Positions 42,229 through 51,754 of a stretch of 64,000 nt of DNA are shown piece after piece. The notes below the pieces were generated by a model. The model was not told where the DNA came from and searched no databases. It was given only the letters and a program-made list of their open reading frames with translations. The stretch's first letter is position 1, and every line of letters starts with the position of its first letter. The translations under genes were made by a program, and so were the position numbers. Source of the stretch: CAXSBR01 sp964236495 (lineage in GTDB: Bacteria > Actinomycetota > Actinomycetes > Mycobacteriales > Jatrophihabitantaceae); NCBI GenBank assembly GCA_964236495.1, contig CAXSBR010000015.1, forward strand, positions 7,181 to 71,180, in the 5' to 3' direction.

Positions 42229-42886
42229 AACCTGCTCGGCACGCAGCACACTTAGCAGTGCACAACACGACTCGGTACAGCAGCGAGTCAGACGACGCTG
42301 ATCTGAACCCACATAGCGCGTTCGGTCAGCACCCGACGCGCCGCACCCAGTCCACCCGCGGCGAGGCCACGAACCGGCAACTTGGGGGAACCCACGTTTA
42401 GCCGCCAGGGGCGGTGACGGTGACCAGGCGCCGCTCGGCCGAAGATCAAGTCGAATCTGACCACCCCGCTGGCCCAGGTCTCGACCAGGCGGCACGCAGG
42501 CCAATGCTGACCAGGCCGGCCGGGGATCATCCATCGCCGCCACCGAGCCGCTAATGACCCATTCGGAAACTGGAAACCGCCGGCATGACGCTGCGCATCG
42601 ACACCCGCGTCCACGACGCTGCTCGAGCGCCCAGCGAGCCAACGGCGCCGCATCGAATCTTCCTCACGCACTCGAAATCGAGCCGAAGCCCACCAGCTGG
42701 TGCGTCGGGGCCGTCAGCGGCACGGCGTTCAGCGATCGGGCGCTTCGAACAGTGAACGCGGGGCAAAGCGTAACTGGCGTTCGACTGCAACCCGTTGTCA
42801 TCGGACACTGCGGCATCGAGGCTGACCGTGGTCGGTATCTCCGGCCTCCGCACCGATGCGGAACGGACAACTCGAAAGAGGACGTC
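42229..42886. other. 658-bp intergenic region with riboswitch-like block
   Basis: No gene is convincing here. At about 42375-42420 GGCAACTTGGGGGAACCCA followed by CCAGGGGCGGTGACGG resembles the 5' half of actinobacterial c-di-AMP (ydaO) riboswitches, but the expected 3' block (CCCGACAGCTAACC) is not present. It may be an eroded or divergent element, or chance. The 3' end holds the AGAGGA site of the next gene. Confidence 0.3.
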
Positions 42887-43978
42887 ATGCGTTTCACCAA
42901 CAAGCTCGCGTTGAGCGCGGGCCTCGCCGTCGGCGTCGCCGTCTGTGGCGCGACGGGAGCCGCACTCGCCGATCCCCCCGCGGGCACCGTGCCCCCGGCC
43001 ACCTCGATCGTGGCCGTCGGTTCTGACACCACCCAGTTCGTGGTGGACGCGATCTCCGCGCACTACAACGCCACCGCGCCGGCGCACAAGTTCTACAGCT
43101 TCGACGCGACGGGCTCGGCGACGATCACCCCCAAGTCGGGGTGTGCCACGATCACCCGCCCGAACGGCTCCAGCGCCGGCATCGCCGCGCTCAAGGCGGG
43201 CGCCAAGACCGGCTCGAGCTACTGCATCGACATCGCCCGTTCCTCCCGGGCGCCGAAGGCGGGCGACGGCAGCACGACCCTGCCCTTGGCCTTCGTCGCC
43301 TTCGCCAAGGACGCGGTGACCTGGTCGGCCAACACGACCACCAATGCCCCGTCCACCCTGAGCACGGCGCAACTCAAGGCGATCTACAGCTGTGACGCGT
43401 CGCTGCTGGGTACCGGCAAGACCGGCAAGGTCACCTGGAACGAGGTCGGTGGCACGTCGACCGCCGCCGTCGTCCCGGTCATCCCGCAGGCGTCTTCGGG
43501 CACGCGCGCGTTCTTCCTGTCCAAGATCGGTGTCACCACGCTGGGCTCGTGCGTCGTGCCGACCGACAACTCGGTCGAGGAGAACGAGGGCACAAACCCG
43601 ATCTTCGCCACCAGCAACGCCGCCAATGAGATCTTCCCCTACTCCGTCGCGGTCTACCTGGCCCAGTCGGTCCACGGCCACGGCGCGGGCACCCAGGGCA
43701 AGCTGAAGCTCAAGTCCGTCAACGGCGTCGCACCCACCACGGGCACCGGCACCTCCACCACGATCAACCCCGCCTTCCCGTACAGCCGCTCGGTGTACAA
43801 CGTCGTGCGCGACAACGGCACTTCGACGCACGTGCCGACGGCACTGCAGCCGCTGCTGGGCTCGGGTGGCAACACCGGCTACATCTGCACCAACGCAACG
43901 GCCAAGGCCGACATCGCCAGCTACGGCTTCCTCAGCCTCGGCGCGAACTGCGGCGCTGTGATCAAGGCGACCAGCTGA
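42887..43978 (+). CDS. secreted PstS-like substrate-binding protein
   Basis: From ATG 42887 the 363-residue product has a signal peptide (cleavage after GAALA, about residue 27) and a type II periplasmic-binding fold related to PstS: VAVGSDTTQFVVDAI at the start, IARSSRAPKAGDG, LAFVAFAKDAVTW and PQASSGTRAFFL (the phosphate-loop region, here QASSGT). There is no lipobox and no membrane tail, so it should be released or held by partners. It is first of the pst-like operon, although a hairpin terminator separates it from the next gene. The ligand is probably phosphate or a similar oxyanion, by family. Confidence 0.8.
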   Translation: MRFTNKLALSAGLAVGVAVCGATGAALADPPAGTVPPATSIVAVGSDTTQFVVDAISAHYNATAPAHKFYSFDATGSATITPKSGCATITRPNGSSAGIAALKAGAKTGSSYCIDIARSSRAPKAGDGSTTLPLAFVAFAKDAVTWSANTTTNAPSTLSTAQLKAIYSCDASLLGTGKTGKVTWNEVGGTSTAAVVPVIPQASSGTRAFFLSKIGVTTLGSCVVPTDNSVEENEGTNPIFATSNAANEIFPYSVAVYLAQSVHGHGAGTQGKLKLKSVNGVAPTTGTGTSTTINPAFPYSRSVYNVVRDNGTSTHVPTALQPLLGSGGNTGYICTNATAKADIASYGFLSLGANCGAVIKATS

Positions 43979-44029
43979 ACTGTCACCACCGGGGCGTCCA
44001 CGCACCGGACGCCTGAACTCCGCTCGATG

Positions 44030-44063
44030 CCGGTGGCCGTCTCCTCCCGGGGGCGGCCACCGG
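44030..44063 (+). terminator. hairpin terminator or processing site after the first PstS-like gene
   Basis: CCGGTGGCCG pairs perfectly with CGGCCACCGG around a 14-base loop. A smaller hairpin (GGCGTCC / GGACGCC) precedes it at 43992-44013. There is no clear T run, as is common in high-GC actinobacteria, so it may only partly terminate and lower expression of the downstream genes. Confidence 0.6.
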
Positions 44064-44100
44064 AACTCAATCCGTTGCCTCTCATTCCGAAAGGACAGCC

Positions 44101-44703
44101 ATGTTATTGCCCGGCCGTTATCTCGCTCTGCCGTTCGTTGCTGCTGCCACCGTCGCGGTTAGCGTCATCGGCGTGACGTCGGCCTCGGCCGACGCCGACC
44201 CCGTGACCGGGGGGACCGCGACGTTGGACGTGTCGCTGTGCGCCGCCACCACCTTGGCGCGGGCCAACGTCTTCATTCTTCCGACGAAGCCTGCGTCGGT
44301 CAGCTACGACGCCGCGAACGCCGCTGTCGCCTATGACCTGCCCGTCACCGGCGGCGACGCGAGCACCAACACGCTGTACGGAAGCCTGAAGTTGGGCGGC
44401 GACCTGTTGGTCACCGACATCAAGACGCGTCGTCACGTGACGCTCAGCAATCTGACGTTCGACATCGCCGCGGACACCATCTCGGCGACCACCAGCACCG
44501 GCAGCGCGCCCGTCGTCGTCTTCGACGCGCTGGGCAACCACGACTACAGCACCGTCAACCCGGAGACGTTCTCTGCCTCGTCGGTCCAGGTCGACGCCGC
44601 CGGCGCCAAGGTGTTGAACACGATGTTGCACGACCACGCGTTCAAGACCGGCGCGGTGCTCGGCAGTTTCAGCACCACATTCACCAACTCCACCGACGGC
44701 TGA
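44101..44703 (+). CDS. secreted protein of unknown function
   Basis: ATG 44101 follows AAAGGACA. The 200-residue product has a signal peptide (cleavage near ASADAD, residue 30) and a single beta-rich domain (TATLDVSLCAATTLARANV to VLGSFSTTFTNS) with no Cys pair, lipobox or membrane tail. The GxL..L..GG..VTD pattern is reminiscent of HtaA-like secreted domains, but I cannot confirm it. It lies between two secreted binding-type proteins in the same direction and may be an accessory of that system. Confidence 0.7.
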   Translation: MLLPGRYLALPFVAAATVAVSVIGVTSASADADPVTGGTATLDVSLCAATTLARANVFILPTKPASVSYDAANAAVAYDLPVTGGDASTNTLYGSLKLGGDLLVTDIKTRRHVTLSNLTFDIAADTISATTSTGSAPVVVFDALGNHDYSTVNPETFSASSVQVDAAGAKVLNTMLHDHAFKTGAVLGSFSTTFTNSTDG

Positions 44704-44946
44704 GCGCAACTCGTCGACCGGCCGGAGTCGAGCGAGATCCGACTTCGGCCGGTTTGCGCGTCCGTCTGCATGAGCCGTTTGCCCCGCGTTCAGACGGTGA
44801 CCTCCGCTCGGACACCTCGGCCGGACATCGTCGCAACCGTCGTAGTAATCGCGCCGGAGACCGTTCTGGAAACGCGCTTTCGCACTGTGCACGCATCCGA
44901 TGTCCCTCATTCCAAGTCCGCTGCGGCGGTAAGGAGAGCCGGTTTC

Positions 44947-47628
44947 ATGGTTTCCCCTTCGACGGGTTCTCGACGGCTCGGTGCCAGCAGGGTCGCGGTC
45001 GTCGTAATCATGGCGATCCTGCTCTCGATGGTCCTCTCGATCGCCGCAATCTTCGGCAGCTCTCCCGCATATGCCGACGGCACCGCCGTCTCGGTGACCG
45101 GTTCCCATCCGGCGTGGAACGAACTGAACGGCGCTCCGATGTCTCACCTGCCGACGGCGACGGTGAGCCAGACCGAAGATTTGGTCGATCAGACCGTGCA
45201 GGTCTCGTGGACGCACTTCTCCCCGAGCACCAACGACCCGTACAGCCCTACCGTCCCGGTCCAAGGCATCTACTACGGCGATCCCGGCACCGACCTCTAC
45301 CCGGTGTTGGTGCTGGAGTGCCGCGGAGTCAATCCGGCCAACGACCTCAACTCCACCCACCCGTCCTGCTATAAGACCGCCGCCGGCCGCACGGACGGCC
45401 CCGGCGGGCTCGGCAACGCCGTGTACTCGGTGACCAACCCCGACGGCAGTGGCCAGGTCAGCTTGCACGTCGAGAACGCCCAGACCAACAGCGTGCTCGG
45501 CTGCGACTCGACGCACGCCTGCTCGGTCGTGGTGTTACCGGCGTTCGGCGGTCGCCAGGATCCCAACGCGAAGATCAACTGCAACGACCACTCACTGGAC
45601 TATCCGACCGAGGCCAACGGGTATGTAAGCGATCCCAACACGCTGGCCAGTGACAACATGTTCGGCGCCGCCTGCTCGTGGGCAAATCGTCTGGTCATAC
45701 CGCTGCACTTCGCCACGACGCCCAGCAATTGCCCGAAAGCGTCGCCGGCGTTCAGCGCAGCGGGATCGCCGATGCTCAGCAGGGCGATGCAGCAGTGGCA
45801 GGCCGGCTGGTGCCACGGGTCGTCCGCGCTCAGCTTCGACTACAACTCGACCAGCAACGAATACCAGGCTCGGTCGAGCTTTCTCAACGGCGGCGGGGCG
45901 CTGACATCTGCCACCGACGTCGCTCTGACGACTCAACCCGGCAACAGCAGCGGCAGGAAGTACACGTACGCACCGATCGCCAACACCGACATCGCGGTCG
46001 CTTTCGTGATCGACAATCCCCGCACCGGTCGGATCATCTCCGACCTCACGCTGAACGCGCGCCTGATGGCCAAGATGCTCACCCAGTCGTACTCGCTGCA
46101 GTTCGCGTGCACGTCCGGCGGCAGCACGACCAAGCAGTCCGCCACCTGCGATCCTGCCGTCAAGGGCAACCCATCCTCGATTTTCACCGACCCCGAGTTC
46201 GTCGCCCTGAACCCACAGATCAAGGCCGGCGACTACCCGTCGCAGAACCTGACCGCCGGCGATTTTCTGCCCACCGTCGTTTCGGGCAACAGCGATCTCA
46301 TCTGGACGCTGACCAGCTGGATCGCCTCCGACCCCGATGCCCGAGCCTTCCTCGCCGGCCAGAGCGACCAGTGGGGCACGCACGTCAACACCTACTACCG
46401 CGGTGGTAGTGAGTACCCGACCAGCCAGCTACGCGAACTCGATCCCGGCTACGTGGACCCGGCCGCGCCGGCCGGCAACGGCACCATGCAGAACTCGTGG
46501 CAGCCGGTGAACGGCCTCGACCGGGTTGGCCAGTTTCTGGTCGGCAACAGCACCAGCGCCCTCAGCAACGTCCAGAACCAGTGCGGGGCACCCCCATGTT
46601 CGTTTCCTCGGGTGATCGACCAGCTCGGCGCCCGGGCACTGTTCGCAGTCGTGGACCAGGGCACAGCATCGGCGTACAACTTCCCGACCGCCCGTCTGGT
46701 CAACGCGGCCGGACGCGCAGTTGCTCCGACCACGGCCGCCGTCGCAGCGGGCTTGTCCAGCATGAAGGCCAATCCCGACGGGATCACGCAAAGCGCGAGT
46801 TTCACCCCGGCCAAGGCGGCCGCGTACCCGCTTTCGGTGGTGAACTACGCCATGCTGCCCACGTGCGGCGTGACCAAATCGACGGCGGCCGCGATCGCAA
46901 GCTTCCTCGACCACGTATCCACATCGCAGACCTCTGGCGTCAGACCTGGGACGATCGCCCCCGGTTACCTCCGGCTCTCACGTCACCAACTCGCTCAACT
47001 GGCGGCGGCCTCAGCTGCCGTCAGTTCCACCCGCTGTGATCGGGGAGTTTCGCAGACTCCGAGAAAGACAACCAGCACTGCCCATCATCCATCCAGGCCG
47101 GCTGCCCCGACGTTTGGTGCCATTGGCCACCAGTCCTCGAACGGATCACCATCGGGCGTGCAAGCGCGAAATGCGCCCGCACCGGGCATCGGCAGTCAAG
47201 GCAATCCGCAGGCTGTCCACCCGCAGCCCACCGGCGCCGGCTTCGGCTCCGGCTCGGGCTCGGGCTCGGGCTCGGGCTCTACTACTGGCCTCGGTGGGGG
47301 TAAGGGCTCCGGCGTGGGTAAGGGCGCAGGCCTGCCCACCAGCTCGCCCGCCGCCACCGGTGTGCCTGCCCGAGTCAACGGGGCGCCAAACTCCAACGCG
47401 GCGCCCCCATCGACGACGACTTCGGCGGCGACCCGCCTCGTCGCCTTCGGCTACAAGCCGGCGTCGGGCACAACGGCGACGCGCTACCTGCTGCCCGGCC
47501 TGCTCGTCCTCGGCGCCTTGCTACTGCTCGTTGGTCCGGGCGTGTATCTCGCGTTCACCTCCGGCGCTGTGGCCATGGTCGGGGTTCGAGCGCGCGTCGC
47601 CTACCGAACGTTGCGTCGGCGGATATGA
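44947..47628 (+). CDS. large membrane-anchored PstS-like surface protein
   Basis: From ATG 44947 (AAGGAG upstream) the protein has 893 residues. A long signal or anchor segment (about 15-40) is followed by a first beta-rich domain with several Cys (to about 230), then a region related to PstS-type binding proteins (TYAPIANTDIAVAFVIDN, LTLNARLMAKMLTQSY, FLVGNSTS and a C-terminal YPLSVVNYAMLPT). A Ser/Pro/Gly stalk with GSGSGSGSGS runs from about 720, and a membrane helix with a basic end closes it (RTLRRRI). This is several times the normal PstS length and looks like a wall-spanning receptor. Its stop overlaps the PstC-like start (ATGA), so it is part of the transporter operon. Confidence 0.75.
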   Translation: MVSPSTGSRRLGASRVAVVVIMAILLSMVLSIAAIFGSSPAYADGTAVSVTGSHPAWNELNGAPMSHLPTATVSQTEDLVDQTVQVSWTHFSPSTNDPYSPTVPVQGIYYGDPGTDLYPVLVLECRGVNPANDLNSTHPSCYKTAAGRTDGPGGLGNAVYSVTNPDGSGQVSLHVENAQTNSVLGCDSTHACSVVVLPAFGGRQDPNAKINCNDHSLDYPTEANGYVSDPNTLASDNMFGAACSWANRLVIPLHFATTPSNCPKASPAFSAAGSPMLSRAMQQWQAGWCHGSSALSFDYNSTSNEYQARSSFLNGGGALTSATDVALTTQPGNSSGRKYTYAPIANTDIAVAFVIDNPRTGRIISDLTLNARLMAKMLTQSYSLQFACTSGGSTTKQSATCDPAVKGNPSSIFTDPEFVALNPQIKAGDYPSQNLTAGDFLPTVVSGNSDLIWTLTSWIASDPDARAFLAGQSDQWGTHVNTYYRGGSEYPTSQLRELDPGYVDPAAPAGNGTMQNSWQPVNGLDRVGQFLVGNSTSALSNVQNQCGAPPCSFPRVIDQLGARALFAVVDQGTASAYNFPTARLVNAAGRAVAPTTAAVAAGLSSMKANPDGITQSASFTPAKAAAYPLSVVNYAMLPTCGVTKSTAAAIASFLDHVSTSQTSGVRPGTIAPGYLRLSRHQLAQLAAASAAVSSTRCDRGVSQTPRKTTSTAHHPSRPAAPTFGAIGHQSSNGSPSGVQARNAPAPGIGSQGNPQAVHPQPTGAGFGSGSGSGSGSGSTTGLGGGKGSGVGKGAGLPTSSPAATGVPARVNGAPNSNAAPPSTTTSAATRLVAFGYKPASGTTATRYLLPGLLVLGALLLLVGPGVYLAFTSGAVAMVGVRARVAYRTLRRRI

Positions 47629-48644
47629 GCACTGCAGCGCTCGGACCGGAGCTCGCAGGCGCCCACGCCGACCGCGACGACCCGGCTCAGGACGAACCCC
47701 GCTCCATCCAAACGCTCGTAAGCCCGACTGATCGCCTCTTTCATGGCGTGCTGCGGGCCGCGGCGCTGTCCGTGTTCGGCATCACCGCGATGATCGCGGT
47801 GTTCCTCCTGCTGAAAGCCTGGTCGGCGCTGCGCCTGGTCGGTTGGTCGTTCGTGACGACGCAGATCTGGATTCCAGCCCAACGCCGGTTCGGGGTTGCC
47901 AGCCTGATACCCAACGGAATCTTCATTGCGACCATCGCGCTGGTCGTGGCTATCCCCATCGCGCTCGCGACCGCTGTCTTCATCTCGGAGTACGCGCCAC
48001 CGGCTCTGCAGCGGCCTCTGATCGCGTTGATCGACTTAATGGCTGCGGTTCCCAGCATCATCTACGGACTGTGGGGTGTGTTCTTCCTGCAGCCCAGGAT
48101 CTTGGGCACCCTTCGATGGATCTCGGAGTACCTGTCCTGGATTCCCGTGTTCCAGGTCCGCGGTCAGCATTCGCCCAGCTCTTACACTTCGTCGACGTTC
48201 ATCGCCGGTCTGGTCGTGTCGCTGATGGTCATCCCACTCGTGGCATCGATCACGCGAGAGGTGTTTTCCCAGGCTCCGATCGGTGAACGGGAGGCTGCCT
48301 TCGCGCTGGGTTCCAGTCGGTGGGCCATGATCCGCACTGTTGTCCTTCCCTACGGACGTGGCGGCATGATCGGCGCAATCATGCTCGGTTTCGGCCGCGC
48401 TATGGGAGAGACCATCGCCATCGCGCTGATCATCTCGCCCACGTACAGTCCCGCCTGGCGCGTACTGGAGAGCCATGGCTTATCCATCGCTGCGCTCATC
48501 GCTCTGCGTTATCAGGAGTCCACGCAGGCGATGTTGTCCTCGCTGATGGCGGCCGGCCTGGCGTTGTTCGCGATCACGCTCGTCGTCAACGCCGTCGCAT
48601 CGGTTGTAGTGACCCGGTCGCGCTCGGGCGCGCAGACGGGCTGA
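47625..48644 (+). CDS. pstC: PstC-like ABC permease
   Basis: The 339-residue protein has six or so membrane helices and the conserved permease loop (EREAAFALGSSRWAMIRTVVLP) with the EAA-type Gly, plus GFGRAMGETIAIALI, which is typical of phosphate permeases. It forms the channel with PstA and is energised by PstB. It overlaps the preceding giant binding protein by 4 bp and precedes pstA by 6 bp. The extracellular loop around 150-185 is longer than in the usual PstC (PVFQVRGQHSPSSYTSSTF), which could serve contact with the large surface proteins. Confidence 0.88.
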   Translation: MSTAALGPELAGAHADRDDPAQDEPRSIQTLVSPTDRLFHGVLRAAALSVFGITAMIAVFLLLKAWSALRLVGWSFVTTQIWIPAQRRFGVASLIPNGIFIATIALVVAIPIALATAVFISEYAPPALQRPLIALIDLMAAVPSIIYGLWGVFFLQPRILGTLRWISEYLSWIPVFQVRGQHSPSSYTSSTFIAGLVVSLMVIPLVASITREVFSQAPIGEREAAFALGSSRWAMIRTVVLPYGRGGMIGAIMLGFGRAMGETIAIALIISPTYSPAWRVLESHGLSIAALIALRYQESTQAMLSSLMAAGLALFAITLVVNAVASVVVTRSRSGAQTG

Positions 48645-48650
48645 GCAACG

Positions 48651-49913
48651 ATGGTGCAAACGCTCGTCGATCCGCCGGTCCGGACGTCGCAAGCCAGTCG
48701 TTCTGTGCCGGTCGACCGTGACGACGCCCGTCGCCTGCGTCTGAGCGCCGTCTCGGCCGCCGAAGTCGCCTCGATCGTGGGTGCGGCGCTCGGAGGCCTG
48801 GCGCTGGCATGGGTCCTCGACCAGCGCGTGATCGCGTGGTCGGGCGCTCTTGGATTCTGGCTGTTGGCCTATGGCTTGTTCTTGACGCTGTACACGGTGG
48901 TCGCCTCGGCCCAGTGGCCCGTTCGGGCTGTCGCCGATCGCGTCGTCGCGACAGTGGTGGCATCGGCTGCTGTTCTTGTTCTGGTCATCGTGATCGATCA
49001 GATGGTGTTCACGGTCGATCGCGGATCGCGGGCCATCGTGCACGGCAACTTCTGGACCCAGACGATGGCGGTGACCGGCCCGCTGGCCCCGCTGACCTCC
49101 GGCGGGATGCTGCATGCGCTGGTCGGCTCGCTCGAGCAACTGGGTCTGGCGACGGTGTTCTCGGTGCCGCTCGGGCTCGCCGCAGCGCTGTATCTCGTCG
49201 AGGTCGGCGACTGGCTCGCCCGTCCGGTGCGCATCATCGTCGAGGCGATGACGGCGTTACCAGAGATCATCGCCGGCTTGTTCGTCTACGCGTTCGTGAT
49301 CCTCACCCTCGGATGGCAGCGCAGCGGGTTGGCCGCGTCGCTCGCCCTTACCGTCATGATGATACCCGTAGTGACGCGCACCGCGGAGGTGATCTTCCGG
49401 CTCGTACCCCACCCCCTGCGGGAAGCCTCCTACGCGTTGGGGTCGAGCCACTTCCGTACGGTCTGGGCCGTGGTGCTGCCCACGGCGCGTTCAGGCTTGG
49501 CCACCGCGGTCATCCTGGCCATGGCGCGCGCCGTCGGCGAAACGTCGCCGGTGCTGCTGACAGCCGGGTTCACCAAAGAACTCAATACCGACCCGTTATC
49601 TGGTCCGCAGACGAGCCTGCCCCTTTACATCTACAACTACGTGCGCTACCCGCAGGCGACGATGGTGGAGCGCGCCTTCGGTGGCGGCCTGGCACTCATG
49701 GCCATGGTCCTGATCCTGTTCGTGCTCGCTCGCGTCATCGGCGGTCGCCCGCCGGGACAGCTGAGCAAACGGCAACGTCGTCGGCTGGCGCGCGAGCTGG
49801 GCGCAGGCGCCGATCGGGTGCTCGACGAGCAGCGACGCGCCGACGACGCACCGGCAGCCGCGCCTCCTGCGTTCATCGGCCCGGCGTACCCCGACCCACC
49901 CACACCCGGTTGA
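48651..49913 (+). CDS. pstA: PstA-like ABC permease
   Basis: The 420-residue protein is longer than usual PstA (about 280-300). Its first 110 residues add two to three membrane helices, then the standard permease part follows with PHPLREASYALGSSHFRTVW and AMARAVGETSPVLLTAGF (EAA loop and conserved Glu). The C-terminal 60 residues form a charged cytoplasmic tail ending in Pro-rich sequence. It would pair with PstC in a heterodimeric channel. ATG 48651 is 6 bp after the pstC stop. Confidence 0.87.
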   Translation: MVQTLVDPPVRTSQASRSVPVDRDDARRLRLSAVSAAEVASIVGAALGGLALAWVLDQRVIAWSGALGFWLLAYGLFLTLYTVVASAQWPVRAVADRVVATVVASAAVLVLVIVIDQMVFTVDRGSRAIVHGNFWTQTMAVTGPLAPLTSGGMLHALVGSLEQLGLATVFSVPLGLAAALYLVEVGDWLARPVRIIVEAMTALPEIIAGLFVYAFVILTLGWQRSGLAASLALTVMMIPVVTRTAEVIFRLVPHPLREASYALGSSHFRTVWAVVLPTARSGLATAVILAMARAVGETSPVLLTAGFTKELNTDPLSGPQTSLPLYIYNYVRYPQATMVERAFGGGLALMAMVLILFVLARVIGGRPPGQLSKRQRRRLARELGAGADRVLDEQRRADDAPAAAPPAFIGPAYPDPPTPG

Positions 49914-49939
49914 TCCGGCCCGAGCATCTGAGGATTTGC

Positions 49940-51754
49940 GTGAAACGTTTCCCGTCCCGCCTTGCCGCCGCTCTCGTGGTAGCCGCTCTGGCGTGGACTT
50001 CCGCTGGCCCGGCCGGCGCCGCCGGCTACGCCCAGCTCAACGGCGACGGCTCGTCCTGGGCTGGGCCGGCGATCGACCAGTTCGGCAACGCCGTCCACAA
50101 TCAGGGACTCATCATCAACTACAACCCCGACGGCTCGGCCGCCGGTCGATCCAACTTCACCCAGGACGCGGCCGACTTCGCAGCGACCGACGTCCAGTAC
50201 CTGACCCAGGGCGATCCGTTCGGCGGCGGTGTGGAGAGTCCGACGGTCGCTTACTCCTACATCCCGATCGTCGCCGGCGGCACCACGTTCATGTACAACC
50301 TGACCGTGGGCGGTCGCAAGATCACCGACCTGCGCCTGTCCGGCGACACGATCACCAAGATCTTCACCGGGCAGATCACGAACTGGAACGATCCGCAGAT
50401 CGCCAGGGACTACGGCCAGGCCCTGCCGAGCCAGAAGATCACTCCCGTCATCCGCTCGGACGGCTCCGGGGCGACATACCAGTTCACCCGCTGGATGGCC
50501 CGCGTGTATGGCAGCCAGTGGAGCGCGTTCTGCGCGGCTCATCACGGCCCGGCCAACAATTGCGGTCCTACCGAGTTCTATCCCGGCTTCGCCGGCTCCC
50601 AGGCGAAGGCCGGCTCGGACCAGGTGGCCGGCTACGTGTCGGCCGGCTACGGCGCGGGCTCGATCGGCTACGACGAGTACGCCTACGCGCTGGGGAGCTC
50701 CATCCCGGTGGTGAAGCTGCTCAATCCGGCGGGCTACTACACGCTGCCGACGGCGTCGAACGTGGCGATCGCGCTGCAAGCGGCCACCATCGACGAGAAC
50801 CCGAAGAGCGTGACGTTCCTGATCCAGAATCTCGACAACGTTTACAGCAATACCGATCCGCGCTCCTACCCGCTGTCGAGCTACAGCTACCTCATCGTTC
50901 CGCGCGCCAATCGCTCGATCGGCGGGCAGAACTACGGGCCGCCGGGCAAGTTCACCAACGACAAGGGCACTGCCCTGTCGACCTGGCTCAACTACGTCCT
51001 GTGCGGGGCGCAGCAGAACGCCGGCAAACTCGGGTACTCGCCGCTGCCCAAGAACCTCGTCGTCGGCGGGTTCCAGCAGACCAACTTCATCCCCGGGCAC
51101 GTCGCAACCCCCAACTTGAACAACCTCAACAACTGCAACAACCCGACTTACCACAACGGGGTCAACTATCTGATCCGAGACGCCCCGCAACCGTCGCCCT
51201 GTGACAGGCTGGGCGCCGCACTCACCTGTGCCGGCGGCGGGTCGGGCGGCGGGTCGGGCGCCGGCACAGCGCCCCGGAGCGGATCGTCGACAGCTGGGGC
51301 GAGCGGACCCACCGCACAGGTGGCCCCGCCGGGCGCGAGACCCGGTGCGGGCGCCCCCGCTCCGACGTCGCTCGGGGGTCCAGCGCCGGGCCCGGGCGGT
51401 TCGAACCCGTCGGCCAACACTGGTCAAGCCGGATCGCCCGGAACTGCCAAGGTCGGAAGTGGACTGCGTACCGTCGGCGCCGGCCGGCAAGCCGGTTCTG
51501 CAGGCACCGGCCCCGCCGCTGCCAGTGCCGGCGCCAGCCCAGTGGCCGTCAAGACTGATCCGGATACCGGGCAGATAGTCACCGCGACGCAAAGCTCGAA
51601 CGGGTCCCAGATCTATGCCCAACCCGTCTCGGTCACGGGGGCGTCCGGCGAAGACCAACTGTTCGGCCTGCTCGCCGGGCTCGAGCTCGTTGCCGCGGTG
51701 CTGGTTCCGGGTTTGCTGGGAATGTGGCTCCGAAAGCGTCGGCGGCCGGTATGA
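49940..51754 (+). CDS. pstS: PstS-like binding protein with long stalk and membrane tail
   Basis: GTG 49940 with GAGG upstream gives 604 residues. After a signal peptide (cleavage after GPAGA) the binding domain (to about 400) shows the PstS anion-binding elements: NGDGSSWAGPAIDQF, FAATDVQYL, and RSDGSGATYQFTRWM. A Gly/Pro/Ala-rich stalk of about 150 residues follows, then a membrane helix and RKRRR. Actinobacterial PstS is normally a lipoprotein; here a C-terminal helix anchors the protein across a long spacer. Stop and next start overlap (ATGA). Confidence 0.85.
   Translation: MKRFPSRLAAALVVAALAWTSAGPAGAAGYAQLNGDGSSWAGPAIDQFGNAVHNQGLIINYNPDGSAAGRSNFTQDAADFAATDVQYLTQGDPFGGGVESPTVAYSYIPIVAGGTTFMYNLTVGGRKITDLRLSGDTITKIFTGQITNWNDPQIARDYGQALPSQKITPVIRSDGSGATYQFTRWMARVYGSQWSAFCAAHHGPANNCGPTEFYPGFAGSQAKAGSDQVAGYVSAGYGAGSIGYDEYAYALGSSIPVVKLLNPAGYYTLPTASNVAIALQAATIDENPKSVTFLIQNLDNVYSNTDPRSYPLSSYSYLIVPRANRSIGGQNYGPPGKFTNDKGTALSTWLNYVLCGAQQNAGKLGYSPLPKNLVVGGFQQTNFIPGHVATPNLNNLNNCNNPTYHNGVNYLIRDAPQPSPCDRLGAALTCAGGGSGGGSGAGTAPRSGSSTAGASGPTAQVAPPGARPGAGAPAPTSLGGPAPGPGGSNPSANTGQAGSPGTAKVGSGLRTVGAGRQAGSAGTGPAAASAGASPVAVKTDPDTGQIVTATQSSNGSQIYAQPVSVTGASGEDQLFGLLAGLELVAAVLVPGLLGMWLRKRRRPV

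Noticed and set aside
48809..49939. Long upstream extension of the stalked PstS frame
   Set aside because: It overlaps nearly the whole pstA gene in another frame; the GTG at 49940 with GAGG and a signal peptide is the clear start.
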